A stretch of DNA of 64,000 nt, from NCBI RefSeq assembly GCF_003732265.1, contig NZ_MOBK01000011.1, positions 248,001 through 312,000 on the forward strand. The letters are read 5' to 3'. This document shows, piece by piece, positions 26,076 through 35,406 of the stretch. The notes below the pieces were generated by a model, which saw only the letters and a program-made list of their open reading frames with translations, searched no databases and was not told the DNA's origin. The position numbers and the translations under genes were made by a program. Within the stretch, counting starts at the first letter, position 1, and each line of letters opens with the position of its first letter. The stretch is from Pseudomonas brassicacearum (GTDB lineage Bacteria; Pseudomonadota; Gammaproteobacteria; Pseudomonadales; Pseudomonadaceae).

Positions 26076-28994
26076 ATGTCCCTGATAGTTCTACTGCTTC
26101 TGCCTTTTATCGGCAGCTGTCTGGCAGCCGTCCTGCCACACAACGCACGCAATACCGCCCCCCTGCTGGCCGGCCTGATCGCACTGATCGGCACGGTCCA
26201 GGTCGCGCTCTTGTACCCGCAAATCGCCCATGGCGGCGTGATCCGCGAAGAATTCTTCTGGCTGCCCAGCCTCGGCCTGAACTTCGTCCTGCGCCTGGAC
26301 GGCTTCGCCTGGTTGTTCTCGATGCTGGTGCTGGGCATCGGCACCCTCGTCTCGCTTTACGCGCGCTACTACATGTCGCCGGACGATCCGGTACCGCGGT
26401 TTTTCGCGTTTTTCCTGGCGTTCATGGGCGCCATGCTCGGGCTGGTGATTTCCGGCAACCTGATCCAGATCGTGTTTTTCTGGGAGCTGACCAGCCTCTT
26501 CTCGTTCCTGCTGATCGGTTACTGGCACCACCGCAGCGATGCACGACGCGGCGCCTACATGGCGCTGATGGTCACCGGCGCGGGCGGTTTGTGCCTGCTG
26601 GCGGGGGTCATGCTCCTCGGCCATGTGGTCGGCAGCTATGACCTGGACAAGGTCCTGGCCGCCGGCGAGCTGATTCGCGCACATGCCCTCTACCCTATTC
26701 TGTTACCCCTGATCCTGATCGGCGCCTTGAGCAAAAGCGCGCAATTCCCCTTCCACTTCTGGCTGCCCCATGCGATGGCGGCGCCGACACCGGTTTCGGC
26801 CTATCTGCACTCGGCGACCATGGTCAAGGCCGGGGTGTTTCTGCTGGCACGGCTGTGGCCGTCGCTGTCCGGCAGCGAAGAATGGTTCTACATCGTCAGC
26901 GGCGCCGGCGCCTGCACCCTGTTGCTGGGCGCGTACTGCGCGATGTTCCAGAACGACCTCAAAGGGTTGCTGGCCTACTCGACCATCAGCCACCTGGGCC
27001 TGATTACCCTGCTGCTGGGCTTGAACAGCCCACTGGCGGCGGTGGCCGCGGTGTTCCACATTCTCAACCACGCGACCTTCAAGGCCTCGCTGTTCATGGC
27101 CGCCGGGATCATCGACCACGAAAGCGGCACCCGCGACATTCGCAAGCTCAGCGGTTTGATCAAGCTGATCCCGTTCACCGCCACCCTGGCCATGGTCGCC
27201 AGCGCCTCGATGGCCGGTGTGCCACTGCTCAACGGTTTCCTCTCGAAAGAAATGTTCTTCGCCGAAACCGTGTTCATCAATGCGACGGCCTGGGTCGAGT
27301 GGAGCCTGCCCATCGTCGCGACCATCGCCGGCACCTTCAGCGTCGCCTATTCGCTGCGTTTCACCGTCGACGTGTTCTTCGGCCCGACCGCCACCGACCT
27401 GCCGCACACCCCGCACGAACCGCCACGCTGGATGCGTGCGCCGGTGGAGTTGCTGGTGTTCACCTGCCTGGTCGTGGGGATGTTCCCGGCGCAAGTGGTC
27501 GGTTCGATCCTGGCCGCCGCAGCCCTGCCAGTGGTCGGCGGAACCCTGCCGGAATACAGCCTGGCGATCTGGCACGGCTTGAACGCACCGATGATCATGA
27601 GCCTGATCGCCATGTCTGGCGGCATCGTGCTCTATCTGCTGCTGCGCAATCAGCTCAAGCGCGGGCGCTTCAAGTACCCGCCAGTGATTGGCCGGTTCAA
27701 CGGCAAGCGTCTGTTCGAGCGCGGCCTGGTGATCATGATGCGCCTGGCCCGTCGCCTGGTGCGTCGGATCAGCACCAACCGCCTGCAAACCCAATTGTTC
27801 CTGGTGGTGCTCGCCGCCGTGCTGGCCGGGTTGATCCCGATGCTTCACAGCAGCCTGAGCTGGGGCGACCGGCCGAAAATCCCCGGTTCGATCGTGTTCG
27901 TGACCCTGTGGTTGCTGGCGATTGTCTGCGCCCTTGGCGCGGCGTGGCAGGCCAAGTACCACCGGCTCGCGGCCCTGACCATGGTCAGCGTCTGCGGCTT
28001 GATGACCTGCGTAACTTTCGTCTGGTTCTCCGCGCCGGACCTGGCGTTGACGCAACTGGCGGTCGAAGTGGTGACCACGGTGCTGATCCTGCTGGGCCTG
28101 CGCTGGCTGCCTCGGCGGATCGAAGAAGTCTCGCCACTGCCGAGTACCCTGCGCAAGGCGCGCATCCGCCGTATCCGCGACTTGCTGTTATCGACCGTGG
28201 TCGGTGGCGGCATGGCCCTGCTGGCCTACGCGATGCTGACGCGCCAGACGCCCAACGACATTTCCTCGTTCTACCTCAGTCGCGCCCTGCCCGAAGGCGG
28301 CGGCAGCAACGTGGTCAACGTGATGCTGGTGGACTTCCGTGGCTTCGACACCCTGGGTGAAATCACCGTGCTGGTGGCCGTGGCCCTGACCGTGTTCGCC
28401 CTGCTGCGACGCTTCCGCCCGCCGAAAGAAAGCCTGCAGCTGCCGGCGCAGCAACGCCTGTTGGCACCGGACGTGGTCACCGATCTGGTCAACCCGCGCC
28501 ACGCCAGCGACACCGCACTGGGCTTCATGATGGTCCCGGCGGTGCTGGTGCGTCTGCTGCTGCCGATTGCGCTGGTGGTGTCGTTCTACCTGTTCATGCG
28601 CGGACACAATCAACCGGGCGGCGGTTTTGTCGCCGGGCTGGTGATGTCGGTGGCGTTCATCCTGCAATACATGGTCGCCGGCACGCAGTGGGTCGAGGCG
28701 CAAATGAGCCTGCGACCGCTGCGCTGGATGGGCACCGGGTTGCTGTTCGCCACGGTCACCGGGCTCGGGGCCATGGCGGTCGGTTATCCGTTCCTGACTA
28801 CTCACACCTGGCATTTTTCACTGCCGCTGCTGGGCGACATTCACATCGCCAGCGCGCTGTTTTTCGACATCGGCGTGTATGCCGTGGTGGTCGGTTCGAC
28901 GCTGTTGATCCTCACCGCCCTCGCCCACCAATCGGTCCGCGGCCACAAAACCGCAGCCCAGCCCAAACCCGTCGCCACGCAAGGAGCCGTCTGA
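26076..28994 (+). CDS. phaA: Monovalent cation/H+ antiporter, fused subunits A and B
   Basis: A 972-residue inner membrane protein, the large subunit of the Pha/Mrp antiporter that exchanges Na+ or K+ for protons. Residues 1-770 are the MrpA part, related to complex I NuoL: FFWELTSLFSFLLIGYWHH, LSKSAQFPFHFWLPHAMAA, and the MrpA-type extension FVWFSAPDLALTQLAVEVVT near 650. Residues about 825-960 are the MrpB part (MRGHNQPGGGFVAGLVMSVA). The A-B fusion marks a group 2 six-gene operon. Its TGA overlaps the phaC ATG by one base. Confidence 0.94.
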   Translation: MSLIVLLLLPFIGSCLAAVLPHNARNTAPLLAGLIALIGTVQVALLYPQIAHGGVIREEFFWLPSLGLNFVLRLDGFAWLFSMLVLGIGTLVSLYARYYMSPDDPVPRFFAFFLAFMGAMLGLVISGNLIQIVFFWELTSLFSFLLIGYWHHRSDARRGAYMALMVTGAGGLCLLAGVMLLGHVVGSYDLDKVLAAGELIRAHALYPILLPLILIGALSKSAQFPFHFWLPHAMAAPTPVSAYLHSATMVKAGVFLLARLWPSLSGSEEWFYIVSGAGACTLLLGAYCAMFQNDLKGLLAYSTISHLGLITLLLGLNSPLAAVAAVFHILNHATFKASLFMAAGIIDHESGTRDIRKLSGLIKLIPFTATLAMVASASMAGVPLLNGFLSKEMFFAETVFINATAWVEWSLPIVATIAGTFSVAYSLRFTVDVFFGPTATDLPHTPHEPPRWMRAPVELLVFTCLVVGMFPAQVVGSILAAAALPVVGGTLPEYSLAIWHGLNAPMIMSLIAMSGGIVLYLLLRNQLKRGRFKYPPVIGRFNGKRLFERGLVIMMRLARRLVRRISTNRLQTQLFLVVLAAVLAGLIPMLHSSLSWGDRPKIPGSIVFVTLWLLAIVCALGAAWQAKYHRLAALTMVSVCGLMTCVTFVWFSAPDLALTQLAVEVVTTVLILLGLRWLPRRIEEVSPLPSTLRKARIRRIRDLLLSTVVGGGMALLAYAMLTRQTPNDISSFYLSRALPEGGGSNVVNVMLVDFRGFDTLGEITVLVAVALTVFALLRRFRPPKESLQLPAQQRLLAPDVVTDLVNPRHASDTALGFMMVPAVLVRLLLPIALVVSFYLFMRGHNQPGGGFVAGLVMSVAFILQYMVAGTQWVEAQMSLRPLRWMGTGLLFATVTGLGAMAVGYPFLTTHTWHFSLPLLGDIHIASALFFDIGVYAVVVGSTLLILTALAHQSVRGHKTAAQPKPVATQGAV

Positions 28995-29338
28995 TGGAAG
29001 AAGTCATCGCAATCGCCATCGGCGTACTCGCGGCCTCGGGTGTCTGGCTGATCCTGCGGCCACGGACCTTTCAGGTGGTGATGGGCCTGTGCCTGCTGTC
29101 CTATGGCGTCAACCTGTTCATCTTCAGCATGGGCAGCCTGTTCATCGGCCGCGAGCCGATCATCAAGGACGGCGTGCCGCAGGACCTATTGCACTACACC
29201 GATCCCCTGCCGCAAGCGCTGGTGCTCACCGCCATTGTGATCAGCTTCGCCATGACCGCGTTGTTTCTGGTGGTGCTGCTCGCCTCCCGGGGCTTGACCG
29301 GGACCGACCATGTGGATGGCCGGGAGCCTAAAGAATGA
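28994..29338 (+). CDS. phaC: Antiporter subunit C
   Basis: A 114-residue membrane protein with three hydrophobic segments, homologous to NuoK of complex I. The family region VVMGLCLLSYGVNLFIFSMG is near residue 30, and DPLPQALVLTAIVISFAMTA is near 70. It starts at the TGATG overlap with phaA and overlaps phaD by four bases, so translation is coupled. It is required for the seven-part Pha/Mrp complex. Confidence 0.94.
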   Translation: MEEVIAIAIGVLAASGVWLILRPRTFQVVMGLCLLSYGVNLFIFSMGSLFIGREPIIKDGVPQDLLHYTDPLPQALVLTAIVISFAMTALFLVVLLASRGLTGTDHVDGREPKE

Positions 29339-31020
29339 ATGCGATGACGCACCTGATTGCCGCACCGATTCTGCTACCGCTGCTGACCGCCGCCATCATG
29401 TTGATGCTCGGCGAGAAACACCGTCCGCTGAAGGCCAAGATCAACCTGTTCTCCAGCCTGCTCGGCCTGGGGATTTCCGTATTGCTGCTGCAATGGACAC
29501 AAACCACTGGCGTGCCGGGCTCCATCGGCGTGTACCTGCCGGGCAACTGGCAAGTGCCGTTCGGTCTCGTGCTGGTGGTCGATCGCCTGTCGGCATTAAT
29601 GCTGGTGCTAACCGGGATCATCGGCGTCAGCGCCTTGCTGTTCGCCATGGCCCGTTGGGACGGCGCCGGTTCAAGCTTCCACGCGCTGTTCCAGATTCAA
29701 TTGATGGGGCTGTATGGCGCGTTCCTGACCGCCGACCTGTTCAATCTGTTCGTGTTTTTCGAAGTGCTGCTGGCGGCGTCCTACGGCTTGATGCTGCATG
29801 GCTCAGGCCGGCCGCGAGTGTCGGCGGGGCTGCATTACATTTCGATCAACCTGTTGGCCTCGTCGCTGTTCCTGATTGGCGCGGCGCTGATTTACGGCGT
29901 CACCGGCACCCTGAACATGGCCGACCTGGCGCTGAAAATCCCGCTGGTGCCGGAAGCCGATCGCGGCTTGCTGCATGCCGGCGCGGGGATTCTCGCCGTA
30001 GCGTTTCTGGCCAAGGCCGGGATGTGGCCGCTGAACTTCTGGCTGGTGCCGGCCTACTCCTCGGCCAGCGCACCGGTGGCGGCGATGTTCGCGATCATGA
30101 CCAAGGTCGGTGTCTACACCTTGCTGCGCTTGTGGACGCTGCTGTTCTCCGGTCAGGCCGGGGCGTCCGCCTACTTTGGCGGCGACTGGCTGATCTACGG
30201 CGGCATGGCGACGATTGTCTGCGCGGCATTGGCGATTCTGGCGGCGCAACGCCTGGAAAGGATGGCCAGCCTGAGCATCCTGGTGTCGGCCGGGATTCTG
30301 CTGTCCGCCATTGGATTCGCCCAGCCGAACCTGATCGCGGCGGCGCTGTTTTATCTGGTCAGCTCGACCCTGGCGTTGAGTGCGTTGTTCCTGCTGGCCG
30401 AGTTGATCGAGCGCTCGCGTTCGGTCAACGAACTGCCGCTGTTCGACGACGCCGACCTGATTGCGCGACCGGCACCGGCCGCACAACCGCTCAAAGGCAT
30501 CAACCTCGATGACGATCAGAAAGCCGTGGTCGGCCAGGTAATTCCCTGGACCATGGCCTTTCTCGGCCTGAGCTTCATTGCCTGCGCGCTGCTGATCATC
30601 GGCATGCCGCCGCTCTCCGGGTTCATCGGCAAACTCAGCCTGCTCAACGCCCTGCTCAACCCGTTGGGCCTGGGCAATGGCGTCGGCGAGCCGGTATCGA
30701 ATGCGGCGTGGGGATTGCTGGCGTTGTTGATTCTGTCGGGGCTCGCCTCGCTGATCGCGTTCTCGCGCCTGGGCATCCAGCGCTTCTGGACCCCGCAAGA
30801 GCGCCCGTCACCGCTGCTGCGCCGCTTTGAATGCGTGCCGATCATCGTCCTGCTGGGGCTAAGCATTGCACTCACCTTCAAGGCTGAACCGCTGCTGCGC
30901 TACACCCAAGCGGCCGCTGACGCCTTGAACAACCCGCAGCAATATGTGATGGCCGTGCTCGGCACCCGCGCGGTGCCAAGCCCGGAAGCCAAGGCGGCGA
31001 TGGCGGAGGTACAACCATGA
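29335..31020 (+). CDS. phaD: Antiporter subunit D
   Basis: A 561-residue NuoN/NuoM-like membrane subunit with about 14 segments. The signatures AFLTADLFNLFVFFEVLLAASYG near residues 125-147 and LAKAGMWPLNFWLVPAYSSA near 225 carry the conserved Glu and Lys of proton channels. The start overlaps the phaC stop (ATGA), and the end overlaps the phaE start in the same way. It works only in complex with the other Pha subunits. Confidence 0.94.
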   Translation: MNAMTHLIAAPILLPLLTAAIMLMLGEKHRPLKAKINLFSSLLGLGISVLLLQWTQTTGVPGSIGVYLPGNWQVPFGLVLVVDRLSALMLVLTGIIGVSALLFAMARWDGAGSSFHALFQIQLMGLYGAFLTADLFNLFVFFEVLLAASYGLMLHGSGRPRVSAGLHYISINLLASSLFLIGAALIYGVTGTLNMADLALKIPLVPEADRGLLHAGAGILAVAFLAKAGMWPLNFWLVPAYSSASAPVAAMFAIMTKVGVYTLLRLWTLLFSGQAGASAYFGGDWLIYGGMATIVCAALAILAAQRLERMASLSILVSAGILLSAIGFAQPNLIAAALFYLVSSTLALSALFLLAELIERSRSVNELPLFDDADLIARPAPAAQPLKGINLDDDQKAVVGQVIPWTMAFLGLSFIACALLIIGMPPLSGFIGKLSLLNALLNPLGLGNGVGEPVSNAAWGLLALLILSGLASLIAFSRLGIQRFWTPQERPSPLLRRFECVPIIVLLGLSIALTFKAEPLLRYTQAAADALNNPQQYVMAVLGTRAVPSPEAKAAMAEVQP

Positions 31021-31505
31021 AGCGCTTGTTCCCTGCTCCCTGGCTGTCCTTGGCCCTCTTGCTGTTATGGCTGGTGCTGAACCAGTCGATCAGTCCTGGC
31101 AACCTGTTACTCGGTGTGCTGTTGGGCTTCTGTGCGCCGTTGATGATGCGTCGGTTGCGACCGCTGCCCATTAGAATTCGTCGTCCGGGAGTGATCCTTC
31201 ACTTGCTGCTGGTGGTCGGCCGCGACGTGGTGGTGTCCAACCTCGCCGTGGCCTGGGGCGTGCTGAACGCCGGTCGCCGTCCGCCCCGCTCACGCTTCAT
31301 CAAGGTGCCGCTGGACTTGCGCGACGCCAACGGCCTCGCCGCGCTGTCGGCGATCTGCACCGTGGTGCCTGGCACCGTCTGGTCGGAGCTGGCGCTGGAC
31401 CGCAGCATCCTGTTGCTGCATGTGTTCGATCTGGATGACGAAGCGCTGTTCATCCAGCACTTCAAGGCGACCTATGAGCGCCCCTTGATGGAGATCTTCG
31501 AATGA
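31017..31505 (+). CDS. phaE: Antiporter subunit E
   Basis: A 162-residue subunit with two N-terminal membrane segments (WLSLALLLLWLVLNQSIS, then NLLLGVLLGFCAPLM) and a cytoplasmic domain. The family pattern ALSAICTVVPGTVWSELALD near residue 105 is present. It has ATGA overlaps with both phaD and phaF. This subunit has no complex I counterpart and is needed for stable assembly in studied Mrp systems. Confidence 0.93.
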   Translation: MKRLFPAPWLSLALLLLWLVLNQSISPGNLLLGVLLGFCAPLMMRRLRPLPIRIRRPGVILHLLLVVGRDVVVSNLAVAWGVLNAGRRPPRSRFIKVPLDLRDANGLAALSAICTVVPGTVWSELALDRSILLLHVFDLDDEALFIQHFKATYERPLMEIFE

Positions 31506-31780
31506 GCGCATTGCTGTCGAACGCCATCCTGGCGAGCCTGTTCCTGTTTTCCGTGGCGATGATCCTGACGCTGCTGCGCCTGTTCAAAGGGCCATCGGCG
31601 CAGGACCGGGTACTGGCGCTGGATTATCTGTACATCATCGCGATGCTGATGATGCTGACGCTCGGCATTCGTTATGCCAGTGACACCTATTTCGAGGCGG
31701 CGCTGTTGATCGCCCTGTTCGGCTTCGTCGGCTCGTTTGCCCTGGCGAAATTCCTGCTGCGTGGCGAGGTGATCGAATGA
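31502..31780 (+). CDS. phaF: Antiporter subunit F
   Basis: A 92-residue membrane protein with three segments. The conserved loop RLFKGPSAQDRVLALDYLYI is near residues 27-46, and the Asp in it is typical of MrpF. Both ends overlap neighbours by four bases. Confidence 0.93.
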   Translation: MSALLSNAILASLFLFSVAMILTLLRLFKGPSAQDRVLALDYLYIIAMLMMLTLGIRYASDTYFEAALLIALFGFVGSFALAKFLLRGEVIE

Positions 31781-32139
31781 CTGGCGAACTGTCGCTGTGG
31801 GTTGAGATTCCGGTGGCGATTCTGCTGCTGCTCAGCAGTCTGTTTGCGCTGATCGGCGCCATTGGCCTGGTGCGGATGAAAGATTACTTCCAGCGCATGC
31901 ACCCGCCGGCGCTGGCGTCGACCTTGGGCGCATGGTGCGTGGCATTGGCGTCGATCATTTACTTTTCTGCGCTTAAATCGGGGCCCGTGCTGCATGCGTG
32001 GCTGATCCCGATTCTGTTGGCGATTACCGTGCCGGTGACGACGTTGCTGCTGGCTCGGGCAGCGTTGTTTCGTAAGCGGATGGCTGGGGATGATGTGCCG
32101 GCTGAGGTGAGTAGTCGGCGGAGTGAGAGTGGGAGTTAA
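31777..32139 (+). CDS. phaG: Antiporter subunit G
   Basis: A 120-residue membrane protein with three segments. The family signature IGLVRMKDYFQRMHPPALAS near residue 30, followed by TLGAWCVALASIIYF, identifies MrpG/PhaG. It is the last gene of the operon. Its C-terminal tail is Ser/Arg-rich, and a REP pair follows about 30 bases later. Confidence 0.93.
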   Translation: MTGELSLWVEIPVAILLLLSSLFALIGAIGLVRMKDYFQRMHPPALASTLGAWCVALASIIYFSALKSGPVLHAWLIPILLAITVPVTTLLLARAALFRKRMAGDDVPAEVSSRRSESGS

Positions 32140-32167
32140 GTCCGGAAATTTTCGTTGACTGGACTGG

Positions 32168-32266
32168 CCTCTTCGCGAGCAGGCTCGCTCCCACAGTAGA
32201 TCTTCAGCGGACACAAAATTTGTGGATCATCCAGATCCTGTGGGAGCGAGCCTGCTCGCGAAAGCG
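32168..32266. repeat. Inverted REP pair
   Basis: CTTCGCGAGCAGGCTCGCTC and its complement flank a spacer with ACACAAAATTTGTGGAT. It lies between the convergent phaG and DUF3995 genes. Confidence 0.93.
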
Positions 32267-32280
32267 ATTTCAGCAACAAC

Positions 32281-32718
32281 TCAAATCCAGGCAACCGCCA
32301 GCAACCCCGCCCCCAACACCACACACAACGGCGAATACACCCAGGTGTCGAGCCGGGCAAACTTCGAATCTTTCACCTCTTTGAAAAACCCCACCAGGTT
32401 CGAATCGCCAATCGCCCGGGCGAACATCAGTATCGCAATGCCACTGATCACCCATTGCAGCCACCCGCCCTGCACCGCCGGCAAACACAGCCCGACCCGC
32501 AGGCACACCAGCATCGCAATCAGCAGCAACCCCACCGCCACCAGCAACGTCACCAACCCCGACGGCTTGAAGGCTGGCCTTGATTGCGCGCCGCCCTCCC
32601 CGGGCAATCGCGGTACCGCCGCCTCGCTGCCCAACTTGCCACCCGACGCCCAATACACGTGGACCAGGCTGATCATCAGAAAGATTGAAGACATCCATTG
32701 TGCAACCAACAGGTTCAT
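32281..32718 (-). CDS. DUF3995-type membrane protein
   Basis: A 145-residue protein with four hydrophobic segments: the start (SSIFLMISLVHVYWASGGKL), near residue 60 (LVTLLVAVGLLLIAMLVCLR), near 88 (WVISGIAILMFARAIGD), and the end (SPLCVVLGAGLLAVAWI). The HVYWA and GD.NLVGFFKE motifs fit DUF3995. Its role is unknown. It stands alone between the pha operon and the betaine-type binding protein gene, 74 bases from the latter on the same strand. Confidence 0.78.
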   Translation of the reverse strand: MNLLVAQWMSSIFLMISLVHVYWASGGKLGSEAAVPRLPGEGGAQSRPAFKPSGLVTLLVAVGLLLIAMLVCLRVGLCLPAVQGGWLQWVISGIAILMFARAIGDSNLVGFFKEVKDSKFARLDTWVYSPLCVVLGAGLLAVAWI

Positions 32719-32792
32719 ATTCAGTTATCCATCCAGTGAGAGCACACGTGCTCCGGGCGGCGATAGCGAATGCAGTTGAGTGGAGCACCTGT

Positions 32793-33809
32793 TTACTTCA
32801 GGTCGGCGGAGACCTTATCAGCCACCTCCTTGGGTAGCCATGCCTTCCAGACGTCCGGGTGCGCCTTCATGAACGCTTCCGCGGCCTGGCGGGGCGGGGT
32901 GTGTTTTTCGCTCATCTCGGCCAGGGCCTTGTTCAATGGATCGATGGGCAAATCGACCTTGCTGAAGAACTCGGTGATCTGCGGGTACTGCTTTTGAAAC
33001 GGCGTAGACACACCGATGGACAGCTTCGAGGCCAGTGAACGGGTCGGCTTGGGATTGGGATTGTCGGCGTCGGTCAGGGTTTTCCAGGCTTGCGCGTCGA
33101 AGGGTGGTTCCTCCAGCTGGATCAGCTTGAAGCGGCCGAGCAAGGGCGTCGGTGACCAGTAATAGAACAGCACCGGTTTACCGCGATGAATTGAAGAAGT
33201 GATTTCCGCGTCCAGCGCCGCTCCGGAACCGCTGCGAAAATTCACGTAGCTGTCGTTCAGGCCATACGCGGTGAGCTTCTGCTTGTTCACCACCTCTGAG
33301 GTCCAACCGATCGGGCTGTTGAGGAAGCGGCCCTTGCCAGGGCTTTCCGGGTCGCTGAACACGTCTTTGTACTTGGGCAGGTCGCTGACACTGCGCAGCT
33401 CCGGTGCCAGTGGCTTGATGCCTTTGGCCGGGTCGCCCTTGATTACGTATTCCGGAACCCACCAGCCTTCGGTCGCGCCCTTGACCGTATCGCCCAGGCT
33501 GGCGACCTTGCCTTCGGCCTCCGCCTTGACCCAGACGGGACTGCGGCCGGCCCACTCTTCGCCAATGACTTGAATGTCATTGTTGGCCAGGGCGGTCTCC
33601 AGGGTGATGGTGGTGCCCGGCAAGGTATCCGTCGGTAGCCCGTAACCCTTCTCGACAATGATCCGCAGGATATCGGTGATCAGGCTGCCGCTTTCCCAAT
33701 TCAGGTCGGCGAAGTGGATGGGTGCCTGGGCGGCGAATACCGGAACGGTTGATGTCAACAACCCGAAACTGGCCACGGACGCAGCCAGTAACCGTCGAAA
33801 TCCTTTCAT
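32793..33809 (-). CDS. Periplasmic binding protein, glycine betaine/choline (OpuAC) type
   Basis: A 338-residue ABC substrate-binding protein with signal peptide MKGFRRLLAASVASFGLLTS, cleaved after VFA near residue 27. The domain begins IHFADLNWESGSLITDILRI and carries the OpuAC pattern DTLPGTTITLETALANNDIQ with IGEEWAGRSPVW. Aromatic residues in WWVPEYVI and FYYWSPTPL are suited to a quaternary-ammonium cage. ATG at 33809 has AGGTG eight bases upstream. No permease or ATPase gene is next to it, so it is an orphan. A 14-bp palindrome lies 72 bases before its start. Confidence 0.87.
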   Translation of the reverse strand: MKGFRRLLAASVASFGLLTSTVPVFAAQAPIHFADLNWESGSLITDILRIIVEKGYGLPTDTLPGTTITLETALANNDIQVIGEEWAGRSPVWVKAEAEGKVASLGDTVKGATEGWWVPEYVIKGDPAKGIKPLAPELRSVSDLPKYKDVFSDPESPGKGRFLNSPIGWTSEVVNKQKLTAYGLNDSYVNFRSGSGAALDAEITSSIHRGKPVLFYYWSPTPLLGRFKLIQLEEPPFDAQAWKTLTDADNPNPKPTRSLASKLSIGVSTPFQKQYPQITEFFSKVDLPIDPLNKALAEMSEKHTPPRQAAEAFMKAHPDVWKAWLPKEVADKVSADLK

Positions 33810-33880
33810 GCTTTTGCACCTCGTGCTGTTCACAGCAATAGCAGGATGGCCTGATGAAAGACCGCGAGCCTCAAAATATT

Positions 33881-33894
33881 CAGTCAATTGACTG
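33881..33894. promoter_or_regulatory. Perfect 14-bp palindrome before the binding-protein gene
   Basis: CAGTCAATTGACTG is fully symmetric and contains TTGACT on both strands, so it may serve as an operator or overlap a -35 element. The regulator is unknown. Confidence 0.45.
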
Positions 33895-33926
33895 TAGTAG
33901 AGGATCCTGATTTCGAGGGGCGGGAA

Positions 33927-34130
33927 TTAATTTTCGGAAGATTCCTGCAAGAGGGATAGCTCTCTTCTGACCATGCTGGCGTACGCCGCCGGGCGCAGCG
34001 TATAGATCTGTGACGCCACCCAATTCAGCCAGGCTCCCTGCAGAACAGCCTTCTGCTCGAACAACCGAAGGGCTTCAGTGCATGCACTGGCCTGGTTCTG
34101 TTCGTGGAAATCGGCGCGGGTCAGGGTCAT
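33927..34130 (-). CDS. Small hypothetical protein, coupled to upstream gene
   Basis: A 67-residue protein starting MTLTRADFHEQNQASACTEA with a helical Trp-containing middle (GAWLNWVASQIYTL) and ending in ESSEN. No domain is recognised. Its ATG overlaps the stop of the preceding gene by one base (TAATG), so both are almost certainly co-translated. This coupling is the main evidence that it is a real gene. Confidence 0.7.
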   Translation of the reverse strand: MTLTRADFHEQNQASACTEALRLFEQKAVLQGAWLNWVASQIYTLRPAAYASMVRRELSLLQESSEN

Positions 34131-34579
34131 TACTCGCTGGCCTTGAAGGTCACCAGCTCGCCCTTGCGCCACTTGGCGGCTTTGGCGGTCACGGCTTTCA
34201 GGGTTTTGGTCAGGCCTTCCTGCAATTGTTGATGGGCGGCGAACACCATCACCACGCTATGACCTTCCTTGAACACGATCGCCTGACCATCGGCGGTGGT
34301 GACAAACGCGTAATCGCCCAACCCATACACCGTCAGTTTGATTTCGCGGAACTTGATGTCCAGCTTGCCGCCTTCGCGACTGGGCAGGACCGAGGCGCTG
34401 AAATGATCGCCAACCTTGAGTTTTAGCCCTGGCTTGTCATCCACCACCAGTGCTTCTTCGGTGTCGATCTCGGCAATGTAAATGCCTTCGGCGTTCTGTT
34501 CGGTGACGTAGACAAAACGAGATTGAAACTGTTTAACCAACTTTGCGCGCAAATCACCCAGCACGAACAAAGCATGCAT
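34130..34579 (-). CDS. Hypothetical protein
   Basis: A 149-residue soluble protein beginning MHALFVLGDLRAKLVKQFQS. It looks mostly beta, with YVTEQNAEGIYIAEIDTEEA and LKVGDHFSASVLPSREGG, then a helical C-terminal half (HQQLQEGLTKTLKAVTAKAA). I do not recognise the family. The start is uncertain: a TTG at 34600 has GGGGA well placed upstream, whereas ATG 34579 does not. It forms a two-gene unit with the overlapping downstream gene. Confidence 0.72.
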   Translation of the reverse strand: MHALFVLGDLRAKLVKQFQSRFVYVTEQNAEGIYIAEIDTEEALVVDDKPGLKLKVGDHFSASVLPSREGGKLDIKFREIKLTVYGLGDYAFVTTADGQAIVFKEGHSVVMVFAAHQQLQEGLTKTLKAVTAKAAKWRKGELVTFKASE

Positions 34580-34999
34580 ATCGAGATTACTTACTGCCAA
34601 GGAAACATCCCCACATCTGAAATGGATGCCGCGCGCAGGAAAAACGCGCAGCAGAAAAAAGCGGCCATGCCGAGGGTCTAGCAAAAAAACCGGGTTGAAA
34701 TCCTGATCCGGGCAGAGGGCTCATGCATCGCGAGGTCCGTGAGCGTACTGGAATAACACTCGCGCCGTCTTCCCTCAACGTCGTCAGATGTTGAAGGAAA
34801 ACGCCCTTCTTACTGCCAGAAGAAACAGGACTACCAACTTTAAGGAAAAAACCCTACAAGAAAAGCACTTTTCCGACATATCGCCCGCAAAAAATTGCTT
34901 TAGATGGACACCCTTGATGGCGATTCTAGAGCAGCGATGCTGACAGAGACCAGCCAAAACGGCGTACATACGTCGGCAAAACAATGAAAAGGACTTCAT
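34580..34999. other. 420-base gap without a clear gene
   Basis: This gap separates divergent small genes and is less GC-rich than its surroundings around 34790-34990. It must hold both promoters. I find no convincing operator, repeat or RNA gene. Confidence 0.4.
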
Positions 35000-35248
35000 A
35001 TGTGCACAATGACTCACTTTGCAACCGCCCAGTCGCCTTACACGCACAACACCTTGTCGCTGTCGCAGAGGTTGTTCGATCAACCTCCCTTACACCCTGA
35101 CAGCCCTTCCCGGCCAAGGTTTCAGGTGGTCCTGGCCGGTAACGCGTTTTTCCATATCAAGGAAACCTCCACAGGACGCGTCAGAGGTTTCCGCGGTGAC
35201 CACAACCAGGCCTGTGTGCTTGCCCGCGCACTTGAGTCTCGCGAATAA
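35000..35248 (+). CDS. Small hypothetical protein
   Basis: An 82-residue product starting MCTMTHFATAQSPYTHNTLS, with a C-terminal half (FQVVLAGNAFFHIKETSTGR) that looks like a short beta fold. AAGGA sits six bases before the ATG, which favours a real gene. No family is recognised. It is followed by another small gene after about 160 bases. Confidence 0.55.
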   Translation: MCTMTHFATAQSPYTHNTLSLSQRLFDQPPLHPDSPSRPRFQVVLAGNAFFHIKETSTGRVRGFRGDHNQACVLARALESRE

Positions 35249-35406
35249 AGCCTCCCTTGAGTTCATTCCAATAGACGTTTCGTCATACCGTCGAGTTAAC
35301 TCAGCCGTCGGCGGGCAACTACTGCCATACTGCCCGCCCCATGAAACCCGTTCCCACGTCGGACGGCACTCAAAACAACAAAACATTTCCAAGGGAAGAC
35401 TGCTAC

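Noticed and set aside
26703..28055. 450-residue Gln/His/Arg-rich frame opposite phaA
   Set aside because: The composition is typical of antisense reading of a membrane-protein gene; phaA motifs are on the plus strand.
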